The notes below the pieces were generated by a model. The model was given only the letters and a program-made list of their open reading frames with translations, was not told the DNA's origin and searched no databases. The translations under genes were made by a program, and so were the position numbers. A stretch of 64,000 bases of DNA from Pseudomonadota bacterium (lineage in GTDB: Bacteria > Pseudomonadota > Gammaproteobacteria > Steroidobacterales > Steroidobacteraceae). The stretch spans positions 1 to 64,000 of the forward strand of contig JANYAE010000138.1 of the NCBI GenBank assembly GCA_025355105.1, written 5' to 3'. Position 1 is the first letter of the stretch. Every line of letters begins with the position of its first letter. This document shows, piece after piece, positions 19,370 to 28,112 of the stretch.

Positions 19370-19399
19370 AAAGCCCCTCCCGGAGGGGCTTTGTCTTTT
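19370..19399 (+). terminator. Rho-independent terminator after pilin gene 2
   Basis: Same hairpin as after pilin gene 1 (AAAGCCCCTCC pairing with GGAGGGGCTTT), followed by GTCTTTT, 23 bases after the stop codon. Confidence 0.9.
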
Positions 19400-19471
19400 G
19401 CGCCTCGACAGGTGTGAGGCGGATCACGCGGTGGGACCCCCATATTGTGGGAGGATCGGCCTGATTTAACA

Positions 19472-19499
19472 TTGCCGGGTGCCGGCAGTTCGGTAGTAT
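19472..19499 (+). promoter_or_regulatory. Predicted sigma-70 promoter of pilB
   Basis: TTGCCG (19472-19477) and TAGTAT (19494-19499), 16 bases apart, 39 bases before the pilB ATG. So the assembly genes appear to be read separately from the sigma-54-controlled pilins. Confidence 0.55.
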
Positions 19500-19538
19500 C
19501 GACGGTCCCTCAGCCCCGCGCGTGCCTGATCTAAGCCT

Positions 19539-21287
19539 ATGAACGACAACGCCATGTCGGTCGCCGGCGCCGCTGCCCGCAACGCGAGCAATATCGGCCT
19601 GCCGGAGAAGCTGGTCCAGGACGGGCTCCTGGACGAGACGGCCATGGCCGACGCCCAGCGCGCGGCCAAGGACAACCGCCAGAACCTCGTGACCTACCTG
19701 GTCGCGAAGAACATCGTCGAGGCGCGCGAGATCGCGATCGCCGCGTCGCAGATGTTCGGCGTGCCGCTGCTCGACCTCGACGCCGTGGCGGTCGACCTCG
19801 ACACGGTCAAGCTGGTGTCCGACAAGCTGCTGCAGAAGCACCGCGTCATGCCGCTGATGAAGCGCGGCCGGCGGCTGTTCGTCGCCCTCTCCGACCCCAC
19901 CAATCTGCACGGCATCGACGAGATCCGCTTCTCGACCTCGATGAACGTCGAGCCGGTGGTCGTCGAGGAGGACAAGCTCCAGAAGATCCTGTCGAAAACC
20001 ATGGAGCAGGTCGACACCTCGATGCCGGCGATGGCCGAGGACGACTTCGACCTCGAGAACCTCGAGGTCAGCGGCGGCGAGGAAGAGGTCGATCCCTCCT
20101 CGCTCGGCCGCGACGACGTCGAGGACGCGCCAATCGTCCGCTTCGTCAACAAGGTCATGCTCGACGCGATCAAGAAGGGCGCGTCCGACATCCACTTCGA
20201 GCCGTACGAGAAGACCTACCGCGTGCGGCAGCGCATCGACGGCGTGCTCAAGGAAGTGGCCGTGCCGCCGGTGCAGCTGGCGCAGAAGATCTCGGCGCGC
20301 ATCAAGGTGATGGCGCGACTCGACATCGCCGAGCGCCGCGTTCCGCAGGACGGCCGCATCAAGATGCGGCTGTCGAAGAACCGCTCGATCGACTTTCGCG
20401 TCAGCACCTGCCCGACGATCTTCGGCGAGAAGACCGTGATGCGTATCCTCGACGCCGGCAGCGCGATGCTGGGCATCGAGTCGCTGGGCTACGAGTCCTT
20501 CCAGAGGGACATCTACCTCAAGCACCTGAAGAAGCCGCAGGGCATGATCCTGGTCACCGGACCGACCGGCTCGGGCAAGACGGTCTCGCTGTACACCGGC
20601 CTCAACATCCTCAACGTCGAGGACACGAACATCTCGACCGCCGAGGACCCGGCGGAAATCATCCTGCCCGGCATCAACCAGGTGAACGTCAACCCGAAGG
20701 TCGGGCTGACCTTCGCCGCGGCGCTGCGCGCCTTCCTGCGCCAGGACCCGGACGTCGTCATGGTCGGCGAAATCCGCGACCTCGAGACCGCCGAGATCGC
20801 GATCAAGGCCGCCCAGACCGGCCACCTCGTGATGTCGACGCTGCACACCAACGACGCGCCGCAGACCCTGACGCGACTCGTCGACATGGGCGTCAAGCCC
20901 TATGCGATCGCGACCTCGGTCAGCCTGATCATCGCCCAGCGCCTCGCGCGGCGGCTCTGCAGCCACTGCAAGCAGCCGCTCGAGATCCCCAACGAGGCAC
21001 TGCTCAAGGAGGGCTTCCGCGAGGAGGACGTCAACGCCGGCATCCGGCTCTACGGCCCGAAGGGCTGTGGCAGCTGCACGGACGGCTACAAGGGCCGCGT
21101 CGGCATCTACCAGGTCATGCCGGTCAGCGAGACCATCGGCCGAATCATCATGGAGGGCGGCAACGCCATCACGATCAACGACCAGGCCAAGCGCGAGCAC
21201 GTTTGGGACCTGCGGACTGCCGGGCTCAACAAGGTCAAGGACGGCCTGACGAGTCTCGAGGAAGTCAACAGCGTGACGATCGAGTAG
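19539..21287 (+). CDS. pilB: Type IV pilus extension ATPase PilB
   Basis: Hexameric cytoplasmic ATPase that powers pilus extension. 582 residues: an N-terminal MshEN-like domain (about 20-150), a linker rich in Asp and Glu, then the secretion ATPase core with Walker A GPTGSGKT (341-348), Asp-box region, Walker B GEIRD (410-414) and His box (GHLVMSTLHTNDA). A zinc-binding set CxxC (474/477) and CGSC (510/513) is present, as in PilB/GspE. PilB, not PilT, because of length and the N-terminal domain. pilC follows after 34 bases. Confidence 0.96.
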   Translation: MNDNAMSVAGAAARNASNIGLPEKLVQDGLLDETAMADAQRAAKDNRQNLVTYLVAKNIVEAREIAIAASQMFGVPLLDLDAVAVDLDTVKLVSDKLLQKHRVMPLMKRGRRLFVALSDPTNLHGIDEIRFSTSMNVEPVVVEEDKLQKILSKTMEQVDTSMPAMAEDDFDLENLEVSGGEEEVDPSSLGRDDVEDAPIVRFVNKVMLDAIKKGASDIHFEPYEKTYRVRQRIDGVLKEVAVPPVQLAQKISARIKVMARLDIAERRVPQDGRIKMRLSKNRSIDFRVSTCPTIFGEKTVMRILDAGSAMLGIESLGYESFQRDIYLKHLKKPQGMILVTGPTGSGKTVSLYTGLNILNVEDTNISTAEDPAEIILPGINQVNVNPKVGLTFAAALRAFLRQDPDVVMVGEIRDLETAEIAIKAAQTGHLVMSTLHTNDAPQTLTRLVDMGVKPYAIATSVSLIIAQRLARRLCSHCKQPLEIPNEALLKEGFREEDVNAGIRLYGPKGCGSCTDGYKGRVGIYQVMPVSETIGRIIMEGGNAITINDQAKREHVWDLRTAGLNKVKDGLTSLEEVNSVTIE

Positions 21288-21321
21288 GCGCGCCGCGCTT
21301 CACACGAGGAGCTGAGTTCAA

Positions 21322-22542
21322 ATGGCACAGGCTGCAACCGCCACCAAGGACACTCCCTTCATCTGGGAGGGCAAGGACAAGAAGGGCAACCGGGTTACCG
21401 GCAAGTCCCTCGCGACCAGCGAGCAGGCGTTGCGTTCCGACCTGCGCCGCCAGGGCGTGGTTCCGACCCGCATCAAGAAGCAGAGCACCGCGTTCCGCAC
21501 CGGCGCCAAGCCGAGCCCCGAGGACATCGCGATCTTCTTCCGCCAGCTCGCCACGATGCTGACCGCCGGCATCCCGCTGGTGCAGGCTTTCGAGATCGTC
21601 GGCACCGGCCACGAGAAGCCGTCGATGCAGAAGCTGATCATCGACATCAAGACTCAGGTCGAGGGCGGCTCGACGATGCACGAGGCCTTCGCCAAGCACC
21701 CGCTGTACTTCGACGACCTGTCGGTCAACCTCGTCGAGGCCGGCGAGCAGGCCGGCGCGCTCGAGACGCTGCTCGACAAGATCGCGACCTACAAGGAAAA
21801 GACCGAGGCGATCAAGAAGAAGATCAAGAAGGCGCTGTTCTACCCGGCCGCGGTGCTCGCGGTCGCGGTGATCGTGACCATCATCCTGCTGATCTTCGTG
21901 ATCCCGCAGTTCGAGAGCCTGTTCAAGGGCTTCGGCGCCGACCTGCCGGCGTTCACGCAGATGGTCATCAACATGTCGAAGTTCGTCCAGTCGAAGGGCT
22001 GGCTGCTCGGCATCGTCGCCTTCGGCGCCGGCTACTCGTTCATCTACTTCCACAAACGCTCGCGCAAGATGCGCGAATGGCTCGACCGCACGATGCTGAA
22101 GACGCCGATCATCGGTCCGATCCTGAGGAAGGCGGCGATCGCGCGCTACGCGCGCACGCTGTCGACGACCTTCGCGGCCGGCGTGCCGCTCGTCGAGGCG
22201 CTGACCTCGGTGGCCGGCGCCTGCGGCAACATCGTCTACCAGGACGCGGTGATGCGCATGAAGGACGAGGTGTCGACCGGCCAGCGGCTGCAGCGCGCGA
22301 TGGACAACACCGGCCTGTTTCCGAACATGGTCAACCAGATGATCGCGGTCGGCGAGGAATCGGGCTCGCTCGACCAGATGGCCAGCAAGGTGGCGGACTT
22401 CTACGAGCTCGAGGTCGACGCGGCGGTCGACTCGATGTCGAGCCTGCTCGAGCCTTTGATCATGGCGATCCTGGGCGTGCTGGTCGGCGGGCTCGTGATC
22501 GCGATGTACCTGCCGATCTTCAAGCTCGGCGCGGTCGTCTGA
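21322..22542 (+). CDS. pilC: Type IV pilus inner-membrane platform protein PilC
   Basis: Polytopic platform that couples PilB to pilin insertion into the fibre. 406 residues with two T2SSF repeats (about 70-190 and 270-395) and hydrophobic segments near 173-192, 225-245 and 375-398. The first repeat begins EDIAIFFRQLATMLTAGIPL and the second ARYARTLSTTFAAGVPLVEA. GAGGA lies about 10 bases before the ATG. It is in the pilB-pilC-pilD run. Confidence 0.96.
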   Translation: MAQAATATKDTPFIWEGKDKKGNRVTGKSLATSEQALRSDLRRQGVVPTRIKKQSTAFRTGAKPSPEDIAIFFRQLATMLTAGIPLVQAFEIVGTGHEKPSMQKLIIDIKTQVEGGSTMHEAFAKHPLYFDDLSVNLVEAGEQAGALETLLDKIATYKEKTEAIKKKIKKALFYPAAVLAVAVIVTIILLIFVIPQFESLFKGFGADLPAFTQMVINMSKFVQSKGWLLGIVAFGAGYSFIYFHKRSRKMREWLDRTMLKTPIIGPILRKAAIARYARTLSTTFAAGVPLVEALTSVAGACGNIVYQDAVMRMKDEVSTGQRLQRAMDNTGLFPNMVNQMIAVGEESGSLDQMASKVADFYELEVDAAVDSMSSLLEPLIMAILGVLVGGLVIAMYLPIFKLGAVV

Positions 22543-22580
22543 CGCGCGGGCCCGGCGCCTAGCGCGAGCGCGGATCGCGC

Positions 22581-23474
22581 GTGGAAGTCGTCGACCTGCT
22601 GCGGAACTCGCCGGCGTTCTTCACCGCGTGCGCCGCTGCGCTCGGGCTGCTGGTCGGCAGCTTTCTCAACGTCGTCATCCACCGCCTGCCGAAGATGATG
22701 GAGGCCGAGTGGCGCGCGCAGTGCGCCGAGTTCGCCGGCGGCGAGGCGCCGGCGGCGGCGGCCGCGACTGCGGTCTACAACCTGGTCACGCCGCGCTCGG
22801 CGTGCCCGGCCTGCGGCGCGCCGATCAGCGCGCTGCAGAACGTGCCGGTGCTGAGCTGGCTGGCGCTGCGCGGCAAGTGCGCGCGCTGCCGGGCGCCCAT
22901 TTCGCCGCGCTATCCGCTCGTCGAACTGGCCACCGGCGTGCTGTCGGCGGCGGTCGCCTGGCGCTTCGGCTTCGGCTGGGACGGCGGCCTCGCGCTGCTG
23001 CTGACCTGGACGCTGGTCGCGCTGACCGGCATCGACCTCGACACGCAGTTCCTGCCCGACAGCCTGACGCTGCCGCTGCTGTGGCTCGGCCTGCTGGCGG
23101 CCGCCTACCTCGGCCGCGGCGCCGCGAGCGTGCCCGTCGACCTCAAGAGCGCCGTGCTCGGCGCGGCGTTCGGCTACTTCAGCCTGTGGAGCGTCTACCA
23201 CCTGTTCCGGCTCGCGACCGGCAAGGAGGGCATGGGCTACGGCGACTTCAAGCTGTACGCCGCACTTGGCGCCTGGCTCGGCTGGCAGATGCTGCTGCCG
23301 GTGATCCTGTTGGCGGCCGCGAGCGGCGCCGTGCTCGGCATCCTGCTGATCGTGCTGCGCCGGCACGCGCGCGAGGTGCCGATTCCGTTCGGGCCCTACC
23401 TCGCGATCGCCGGCTGGCTGGTGATGATGTGGCCGCACGAGCTGGTCAGCCCGTGGTGGCGCCTGGCGCGCTAG
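22581..23474 (+). CDS. pilD: Prepilin peptidase / N-methyltransferase PilD
   Basis: Inner-membrane aspartyl protease that cuts the prepilin leader after Gly and methylates the new N terminus. The 297 residues include the cytoplasmic methylase domain with zinc cysteines at 75, 78, 100 and 103, and the two aspartate motifs GIDLDTQFLPD (about 150-160) and GMGYGDFK (218-224). Hydrophobic helices fill the rest. It starts at GTG 22581, 38 bases behind pilC. Both pilins in this window are its expected substrates. Confidence 0.96.
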   Translation: MEVVDLLRNSPAFFTACAAALGLLVGSFLNVVIHRLPKMMEAEWRAQCAEFAGGEAPAAAAATAVYNLVTPRSACPACGAPISALQNVPVLSWLALRGKCARCRAPISPRYPLVELATGVLSAAVAWRFGFGWDGGLALLLTWTLVALTGIDLDTQFLPDSLTLPLLWLGLLAAAYLGRGAASVPVDLKSAVLGAAFGYFSLWSVYHLFRLATGKEGMGYGDFKLYAALGAWLGWQMLLPVILLAAASGAVLGILLIVLRRHAREVPIPFGPYLAIAGWLVMMWPHELVSPWWRLAR

Positions 23475-23481
23475 AGAGCCC

Positions 23482-24099
23482 ATGGCCGCACCGCTTCGCA
23501 TCGCGCTGACCGGCGGCATCGCGAGCGGCAAGTCGGCCGTCGCCGCGGCCTTCGCGCGACTGGGCGTGCCGGTGGTCGATACCGACCGGCTCGCGCGCGA
23601 GCTGGTCGAGCCCGGCCAGCCGGCACTCGACGCGGTGGTCGCCGAGTTCGGCGCCGACATCCTCGGCCCTGACGGGCAGCTGGACCGCCGCCGGCTGCGG
23701 ACGCTGGTGTTCGCCGACGACGCTCGCCGCCGCCGGCTGGAGGCCATCCTGCACCCGGCGATCCGGGCCGCCACGGCGAGCGCGCTCGCCGCCGTGTCCG
23801 CCCCGTACGCGCTGGTCGCGATCCCGCTGCTGGTCGAGAGCGGCCAGCGGCAGGCTTACGACCGGGTGCTGGTCGTCGACTGCCCGCCGGAAACGCAGCT
23901 GGCCCGCCTGCTCGCGCGCGACGGCGAGACCGTTGAGGGCGGCCGGGCGATCCTCGCCGCCCAGGCCACACGCGAGGCACGTCGCGCGGTGGCTGACGAC
24001 GTGATCGCCAATACCGGCTCGCTGGCGGACCTCGAGACGGCGGTCACGCAGCTGCACGGGCGCTATCTGGCGCTGGCCGGCGCCGCCGGGCGTCGCTAG
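23482..24099 (+). CDS. coaE: Dephospho-CoA kinase
   Basis: Last step of coenzyme A synthesis: phosphorylates the 3'-OH of dephospho-CoA. The 205 residues have the P-loop GGIASGKS (11-18), the substrate motif DTDRLARELVEPG and a C-terminal lid/coiled region. It lies 7 bases after pilD, as in many Gammaproteobacteria where coaE sits in the pilBCD operon. Normal length. Confidence 0.96.
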   Translation: MAAPLRIALTGGIASGKSAVAAAFARLGVPVVDTDRLARELVEPGQPALDAVVAEFGADILGPDGQLDRRRLRTLVFADDARRRRLEAILHPAIRAATASALAAVSAPYALVAIPLLVESGQRQAYDRVLVVDCPPETQLARLLARDGETVEGGRAILAAQATREARRAVADDVIANTGSLADLETAVTQLHGRYLALAGAAGRR

Positions 24100-24168
24100 C
24101 CGGCGACGGCCCCCAGCGGCCGCACAAACGGGTTTACGGCGTAAGGGGCCGGCGCGCAGAATACCCTG

Positions 24169-24975
24169 ATGCAGCCGATGGCCCCGATCGAGCCCGACGC
24201 CCTCGCGGCCCGCCGCACGGTCGTGTTCGAGCAGCCGCTCAACGAGCGGATGCGCACTTTTCTGCGCCTCGAGTTCCTGTATCAGCAGGCGCTCTATCAC
24301 AACCAGACGCCGGCGGCTTGGTCCAGCCGCGCGGCAGTGTCAAGCCTGCTCGAGATTCTCGCCGTGACCGCGCGCGGTGACCCGCGCAGCGACGTGCTCA
24401 AGGACCTCGAGCGGCAGATGACGCTGCTGCGGGACTTCCAGAACCGCCCCGGCGTCGACACCGGCCGCCTGCGCTCGGTGGTCGCGCGGCTCTCGCAGCG
24501 CCGCGACGAGCTGTCGGCGACCTCGAGCACGGCGATGTCGCGGCTGCGGGACAGCGAGTTCCTCGCCGCGATCAAGCACCGCAGCGCGATCCCGGGCGGT
24601 ACCTGCGAGTTCGACCTGCCGGACTACTGCCACTGGCTGAACCTTGCCGCGGAGACGCGCCAGGCGGACTTCGCCAACTGGCTGTCGACGCTGCGCCCGT
24701 TGTGCGAGAGCGTCTCCGACCTGCTGTGGGTGACGCGCGAGAACGCCCGGCCGCGCCGCGAAGTGGCCGCTGGCGGCAGCTATCAGATCGTCTTCGAGCG
24801 CGACACGCCGATCCAGCTGATCCGCATCACGCTGCCGGGCGACAGCGATCTCTACCCCGAGATCAGCGGCAATCACCAGCGCTGCGCGATCCGCTTCCTG
24901 TCGTGGGTCGACGCCGAGAACCGGCCGCTGCAGGCGCCGGTGGACGTGCCCTTCGTGCTGACCTGCTGCACCTGA
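24169..24975 (+). CDS. zapD: Cell-division protein ZapD
   Basis: Cytoplasmic protein that bundles FtsZ filaments at the Z ring. The 268 residues match the family, which opens with FEQPLNERMRTFLRLEFL and has a helical N-terminal half and a beta-rich C-terminal half ending in FVLTCC. Starts at ATG 24169; a second ATG three codons later also fits. The order pilD-coaE-zapD-yacG is typical of Gammaproteobacteria and supports the call. Confidence 0.94.
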   Translation: MQPMAPIEPDALAARRTVVFEQPLNERMRTFLRLEFLYQQALYHNQTPAAWSSRAAVSSLLEILAVTARGDPRSDVLKDLERQMTLLRDFQNRPGVDTGRLRSVVARLSQRRDELSATSSTAMSRLRDSEFLAAIKHRSAIPGGTCEFDLPDYCHWLNLAAETRQADFANWLSTLRPLCESVSDLLWVTRENARPRREVAAGGSYQIVFERDTPIQLIRITLPGDSDLYPEISGNHQRCAIRFLSWVDAENRPLQAPVDVPFVLTCCT

Positions 24976-24985
24976 GCGGCCGCCG

Positions 24986-25180
24986 ATGAGCGTGCCGACG
25001 CGCAAGTGCCCGCAGTGCGGGCGCGCCTTCCGACCCGTGCCGGGCAGCCCGTGGCGGCCGTTCTGCAGCGAGCGCTGCCGGCTGATCGACCTCGGCGGCT
25101 GGCTCACCGCCCGCCATGCGATCCCGGGCGAGAGCGTCGTGCCAGACGCGGACCCGGAGAATCCCGAGGAGACGCCGTGA
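24986..25180 (+). CDS. yacG: YacG zinc-finger protein (DNA gyrase inhibitor)
   Basis: Small zinc protein that in E. coli binds GyrB and blocks gyrase from DNA. The 64 residues hold the full set of ligands, CPQC near residue 8 and FCSERC near residue 27, followed by the conserved IDLGGWL and a flexible acidic end. It is 10 bases behind zapD, and its stop overlaps the next gene's GTG start as GTGA. Confidence 0.93.
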   Translation: MSVPTRKCPQCGRAFRPVPGSPWRPFCSERCRLIDLGGWLTARHAIPGESVVPDADPENPEETP

Positions 25181-25785
25181 AGCTCTACAGCAACCGCTAC
25201 GCGCCGAGCCCGCGCCGCGTGCGCATGTACGCCGCCGAGAAGGGCATCGCGCTCGAGATCGTCGAGATCGACATCGCCGCGGCGGCGAACCGCGCCGCCG
25301 ACTACCTCGCCGTGAACGCGTTCGGCGAGGTGCCGACCCTCGAGCGCGACGACGGTACGCGGCTCAGCGAGTCGCTGGCGATCTGCCGCTGGCTCGAGGA
25401 GACGCACCCCGAGCCCAACCTCTTCGGGCGCACGGTCGAGGAGCGCGCCGAGGTCAACCGCTGGGTGGACCGGCTGCTGTTTCGGCTGTACGTGCCCTCG
25501 GCGCAGGTGTTTCGCAACACGCACCCATTCTGGGCCACGCGCCTGACGCAGGTGCCGGCGTGGGGCGAGCTGCAGCGCGCGGCCGTGCTCGCCGAGTACG
25601 ACGCGCTGGATGCCTGGCTCGGTAAGCGCGAGTGGCTGGCAAGCGACCGCTTCACGGTCGCCGACGTCGTCGCCTTCGTCGCAGTCGACTTCGGCAAGCC
25701 GTCAGGGCTGCGGGTCGGCGAGGCGCGGCCGGCCTTGCAGCGCTGGTACGAGCGCGTCGGCGCGCGGCCGAGCGCCCGCGCCTGA
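25177..25785 (+). CDS. Glutathione S-transferase-like protein
   Basis: A 202-residue protein with the GST layout: a thioredoxin-like N-terminal domain (KLYSNRYAPSPRRVRMYAAE, then EVPTLE and the SES glutathione-binding corner at about 63-65) and an all-helical C-terminal domain with the family motif near FTVADVVA. The active-site position falls in YAPSPRR, where no Cys is seen, so a Ser- or Tyr-type reaction is more likely. Substrate unknown. It starts at GTG 25177 and overlaps yacG by 4 bases; this partner is unusual behind yacG. Confidence 0.85.
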   Translation: MKLYSNRYAPSPRRVRMYAAEKGIALEIVEIDIAAAANRAADYLAVNAFGEVPTLERDDGTRLSESLAICRWLEETHPEPNLFGRTVEERAEVNRWVDRLLFRLYVPSAQVFRNTHPFWATRLTQVPAWGELQRAAVLAEYDALDAWLGKREWLASDRFTVADVVAFVAVDFGKPSGLRVGEARPALQRWYERVGARPSARA

Positions 25786-25856
25786 ACGCACCGCGGGAAC
25801 CGGGGCGCGGCCGACCGGTCTGTTAGAATTCTCGGCCCTGTCGGAGTTGATGCGCC

Positions 25857-28112
25857 ATGCCTGACCTGGTCCGTCCGGCGGCCGGCCTCGGCGGCGCACG
25901 CTCGCAGGCGCCAGCCGTCCTGCCGCTTGCCCTGCTGGCGCTCGCGCTCGGCGGCGGCTGCGCGGGCCAGGCACCGCGCGGCACCACTGCGGCGGCGGCC
26001 AGCGTCGCCGACGGGCCGGTGGCGCCGCGCTACCCGGCCAGCCGGCGCGTTGCGCAGCGGGACAGCTTCCACGGCATCGCCGTCGACGATCCCTGGCGCT
26101 GGCTCGAAGCGCTCGAGAGCAGCGAGGTGCGCGACTGGGTGGAGGCCGAGAACGCCGTCTCCGCCAGCTACCTGGAGCGGCTGCCGGCGCGTGCCGTGTT
26201 CAAGCAGCGGCTGGCGGCGATCTGGAACTACGAGCGTTGGGGCGCGTCGCTCTCCGGCGGCAACTCCTTCGCCGCGCCGCTCGAGCGCGGCGCGCGGCGT
26301 TTCTACCTGTACAACTCCGGCCACGAGGACCAGAGCGTGCTGCTGGTCAGCGACGGGCCGGACGCCGCGCCGCGGCCGCTGCTCGATCCGGCCGGATTCG
26401 CCGACGACCGCACGGTCGCGCTGGCCGACTACGAGCCGTCGCCGGACGGCCGGCACCTGGCCTACGCGACCTCCGACGGCGGCTCCGACTGGCACAGCGT
26501 GCGGGTGCGCGAGGTCGCGAGCGGCCGCGACCTGCCCGAGGAGCTCGGCCTCGTGAAATCGACGCCGCTGTCGTGGACGCCGGACGGGCGCGGCTTCTTC
26601 TACTCGCGCTACCCGGCGCTCGACGCCAGCCACGGCGACGACTCCAAGCAGGTCAGCATCTGGTACCACGTGCTCGCCACGCCGCAGAGCTCCGACCGCT
26701 TCGTCTACGCGGTGAGCGACCACCTGACCCGCAACCCCTACGGCACCGTCAGCGACGACGGCCGCGTGCTCGTGATCCACGTCCGTGAAGGCTTCGCGAC
26801 CAACGGCGTCTACCTGCTCGACCTCGGCACGCGCGACGCCGATGCGGTGCGGCTGCTCGACCGCTGGGACGGGCGCTACCAATACCTCGGCAACCGCGGC
26901 CGCGAGTACTACTTCGAAACCAGCGCCGGTGCGCCGCGCGGCCGCATCGTCGCCGTGAACCTCGACGCGCCGGGCCCCGACTCGTGGCGCACGCTCGTGG
27001 CCGAAGCGCCGGAGGCGATCGACAGCGCCCGCTTCGTCGGCGGCGAGTTCGTGGTGGCATACCTGCGCGACGCGCATTCGGTGGTCCGCGTGTTCCGTGC
27101 CGATGGCAGCGGTGGCGAGGAACTGCCGCTGCCGGCGATCGGCCAGGTGGCCGGCTTGAACGGCGACGGCGCGGACGCCGCGGCGTACTTTGCCTACACC
27201 GACTTCCTGACGCCGCACGCGGTCTATCGCTACGACGTCGCGGCGCGCCGGCTCGAGCTCGTGTTCCGGCCGGCGGCGGCGCTCGATCCTGCCGTCTACG
27301 TCACCGAGCAGGTCTTCTATCCGTCGAAGGACGGCACGCGGGTGCCGATGTTCCTCACCCATCGCCGCGACATGGCCCGCGACGGCCGGCGGCCGACGCT
27401 GCTGTACGGCTACGGCGGCTTCAACCTGTCGCAGCTGCCCGTGTACAGCGTGCCGGTCGCCGCCTGGCTCGAGCAGGGCGGGGTCTACGCGGTCGCGAAC
27501 CTGCGCGGCGGCGGCGAGTACGGCCAGGCCTGGCACCTCGCCGGTACCAAGACCCACAAGCAGACGGTGTTCGACGACTTCATCGGCGCCGCGGAGTGGC
27601 TGATCGCGAATCACGTCACCTCGCGCGAGCACCTCGGCATCCGCGGCCGCAGCAATGGCGGCCTGCTGGTGGGCGCGGTGCTGCTCGAGCGGCCGGACCT
27701 GTTCGCGGCGGCGCTGCCGGCGGTCGGCGTGCTCGACATGCTGCGCTACCAGACGGCGAGCGCCACCGCGCGGCAATGGTCTAGCGACTACGGCCTGGCC
27801 GAGAACGCCGAGGAGTTTCGCGCGCTGTTGGCCTACTCGCCGCTGCACAACGTGCGCGGCGGCGTCTGCTATCCGCCGACGCTGATCACCAGCGCCGATC
27901 GCGACGACCGCGTCGTCCCGTGGCACAGCTTCAAATTCGCGGCCGCGCTGCAGGCCGCCGAGCCGCCGGCCTGCGCCAGCCCGCTGCTGCTGCGGGTCGA
28001 GACGCGCGCCGGCCACGGCAACGACCGGCCCGTTTGGATGCAGGTCGAGGACTACGCCGAGCAATGGGCATTCCTCGCCTGGCACCTCGGCCTGCCGGTG
28101 CACGCGCCGTGA
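25857..28112 (+). CDS. Prolyl oligopeptidase family (S9A) lipoprotein
   Basis: Serine peptidase that cuts short peptides after proline, here exported: the N terminus has a hydrophobic signal with the lipobox LGGGC (about residues 31-35), so it is probably a periplasmic or outer-membrane lipoprotein. 751 residues in the order propeller-cap region (from DPWRWLEALE) and C-terminal alpha/beta hydrolase domain. Catalytic residues read as Ser599 (GRSNGG; most relatives have GGSNGG), Asp683 (RDDRVVP) and His720 (AGHGNDRP). A TAGAAT box at 25824-25829 could be its -10. Its stop overlaps the next gene as GTGA, so the two are translationally coupled. Confidence 0.93.
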   Translation: MPDLVRPAAGLGGARSQAPAVLPLALLALALGGGCAGQAPRGTTAAAASVADGPVAPRYPASRRVAQRDSFHGIAVDDPWRWLEALESSEVRDWVEAENAVSASYLERLPARAVFKQRLAAIWNYERWGASLSGGNSFAAPLERGARRFYLYNSGHEDQSVLLVSDGPDAAPRPLLDPAGFADDRTVALADYEPSPDGRHLAYATSDGGSDWHSVRVREVASGRDLPEELGLVKSTPLSWTPDGRGFFYSRYPALDASHGDDSKQVSIWYHVLATPQSSDRFVYAVSDHLTRNPYGTVSDDGRVLVIHVREGFATNGVYLLDLGTRDADAVRLLDRWDGRYQYLGNRGREYYFETSAGAPRGRIVAVNLDAPGPDSWRTLVAEAPEAIDSARFVGGEFVVAYLRDAHSVVRVFRADGSGGEELPLPAIGQVAGLNGDGADAAAYFAYTDFLTPHAVYRYDVAARRLELVFRPAAALDPAVYVTEQVFYPSKDGTRVPMFLTHRRDMARDGRRPTLLYGYGGFNLSQLPVYSVPVAAWLEQGGVYAVANLRGGGEYGQAWHLAGTKTHKQTVFDDFIGAAEWLIANHVTSREHLGIRGRSNGGLLVGAVLLERPDLFAAALPAVGVLDMLRYQTASATARQWSSDYGLAENAEEFRALLAYSPLHNVRGGVCYPPTLITSADRDDRVVPWHSFKFAAALQAAEPPACASPLLLRVETRAGHGNDRPVWMQVEDYAEQWAFLAWHLGLPVHAP

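Noticed and set aside
17960-19399. The pilin duplication as an assembly or sequencing artefact
   Set aside because: Leaders, upstream regions, IHF-like site and 18 coding differences distinguish the copies, and each has its own promoter and terminator.
25177-25785. The GST-like gene as a relocated sspA
   Set aside because: It lacks the SspA-type stretches I would expect after the thioredoxin-like domain, and its sequence follows ordinary GST-like proteins.
25302-28103. A 933-codon open frame antisense to the prolyl oligopeptidase, and similar long frames opposite clpB, secA, pilB and aspS
   Set aside because: High GC leaves few stop codons in the opposite frames. The products are low-complexity, rich in Arg, His, Val and Ala, with no domain, and the sense genes are unmistakable.
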